Source: Candidatus Eiseniibacteriota bacterium
GTDB taxonomy: Bacteria; Joyebacterota; Joyebacteria; Joyebacterales; Joyebacteraceae
Assembly: GCA_030630395.1 (NCBI GenBank)
Contig: DAOVNE010000080.1
Span: 1 to 6,568 of the forward strand
Direction: 5' to 3'
Length of the DNA: 6,568 nucleotides
Shown here: positions 6,228 through 6,568 of the stretch, piece by piece
Layout: each line of letters begins with the position of its first letter
How positions within the stretch are numbered: position 1 is the stretch's first letter
Made by a program: the position numbers and the translations under genes
Notes under the pieces: model-generated
What the model was told of the DNA's origin: nothing
The model's input: only the letters and a program-made list of their open reading frames with translations
The model's database searches: none

Positions 6228-6568
6228 GTGTCTGGTCGGACCCTCATAGATGTTCGGGACCTCTGGAAGTCGTTCGGGGACAACCACGTGCTCAGGGGGC
6301 TCAGTCTTGAACTTATCGAGGGAGAGACGCTTGTCGTTCTGGGACCATCGGGTTGCGGCAAGAGTGTTCTCCTCAAGCACATCATCGGCCTTCTCGTACC
6401 TGATCACGGTGAGGTTCTGTTCTGCGGCAGGAATATCTTCGACATGAGTGTGAGGAAACTTGGCGAAGCAAGACAGCATTTCGGGATGGTCTTCCAGGGG
6501 GCGGCCCTGTTTGACTCAATGACCGTGGGTGAGAACATCGGATTGCCGGCGGTCGAACACCGGGGGAT
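6228..6568 (+). CDS. mlaF: MlaF-type ABC transporter ATPase, N-terminal part (3' end outside window)
   Basis: The frame is open from GTG 6228 to the window end, giving 113 codons of a protein usually near 250-270 residues. It is the ATP-hydrolysing subunit that drives the MlaE permease. Visible features: IDVRDLWKSFGDNHVLRGLS (7-26), Walker A GPSGCGKS (39-46), HIIGLLVPDHGEV (51-63), and the Q-loop with VFQGAALFDSMTVGEN (88-103). The phrase 'ALFDSMTVGENI' is typical of MlaF rather than other ABC ATPases. Signature motif and Walker B lie beyond the window. The gene starts 10 bases after mlaE stops, with AGGAGG overlapping that stop. The E. coli order is mlaF-mlaE-mlaD; here the permease comes first, as in many other diderms, so an MCE-domain mlaD gene is expected next. 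Confidence 0.94.
   Translation, partial: MSGRTLIDVRDLWKSFGDNHVLRGLSLELIEGETLVVLGPSGCGKSVLLKHIIGLLVPDHGEVLFCGRNIFDMSVRKLGEARQHFGMVFQGAALFDSMTVGENIGLPAVEHRG

Overview
This window is a run of nine genes, all on the + strand, with gaps of no more than about 65 bases. It looks like one long housekeeping operon, or a few overlapping transcripts, from a GC-rich bacterial chromosome (about 60% GC by eye). In order the genes are: the 3' end of a yicC-family endoribonuclease, remA/DUF370, gmk (guanylate kinase), rpoZ (RNA polymerase omega), coaBC (two coenzyme A steps), a family-4 type iron-sulfur uracil-DNA glycosylase, dnaB (replicative helicase), mlaE (lipid-transport permease) and the 5' part of mlaF (its ATPase). 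Both outer genes are cut by the window edges. I found no RNA genes, mobile elements, CRISPR arrays or phage genes, and no stretch above 300 bases without a gene.

Organism: the mlaE-mlaF pair implies a diderm (outer-membrane) bacterium. The order yicC-remA-gmk-rpoZ-coaBC is the one known from Bacillus and other Firmicutes, where priA follows. Here a uracil-DNA glycosylase and dnaB follow instead. RemA/DUF370, an Fe-S uracil-DNA glycosylase, a long charged omega tail and GC-rich codon use together would fit a deep-branching diderm lineage, such as one of the FCB-related candidate phyla or a deltaproteobacterial-type lineage. That placement is inference with low confidence.

Layout: bases 1-1698 hold RNA turnover, a DNA-binding regulator, GMP phosphorylation and an RNA polymerase subunit. 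Bases 1723-2979 hold CoA synthesis. Bases 2976-5370 hold DNA repair and replication, joined to coaBC by an ATGA stop/start overlap. Bases 5435-6568 hold the start of an Mla-type phospholipid transport operon. A GC-rich hairpin lies just before the dnaB ribosome binding site. The rpoZ 3' end and the linker of the glycosylase gene each contain in-frame tandem DNA repeats.

Overall this is an ordinary core-genome region, and I do not see a clearly novel system. The points most worth a second look are: loss of the usual CoaC flap cysteine, with one other cysteine remaining in CoaBC; the repeat-derived tails in omega and the glycosylase; the hairpin before dnaB; the uncertain gmk start; and the hybrid gene order.
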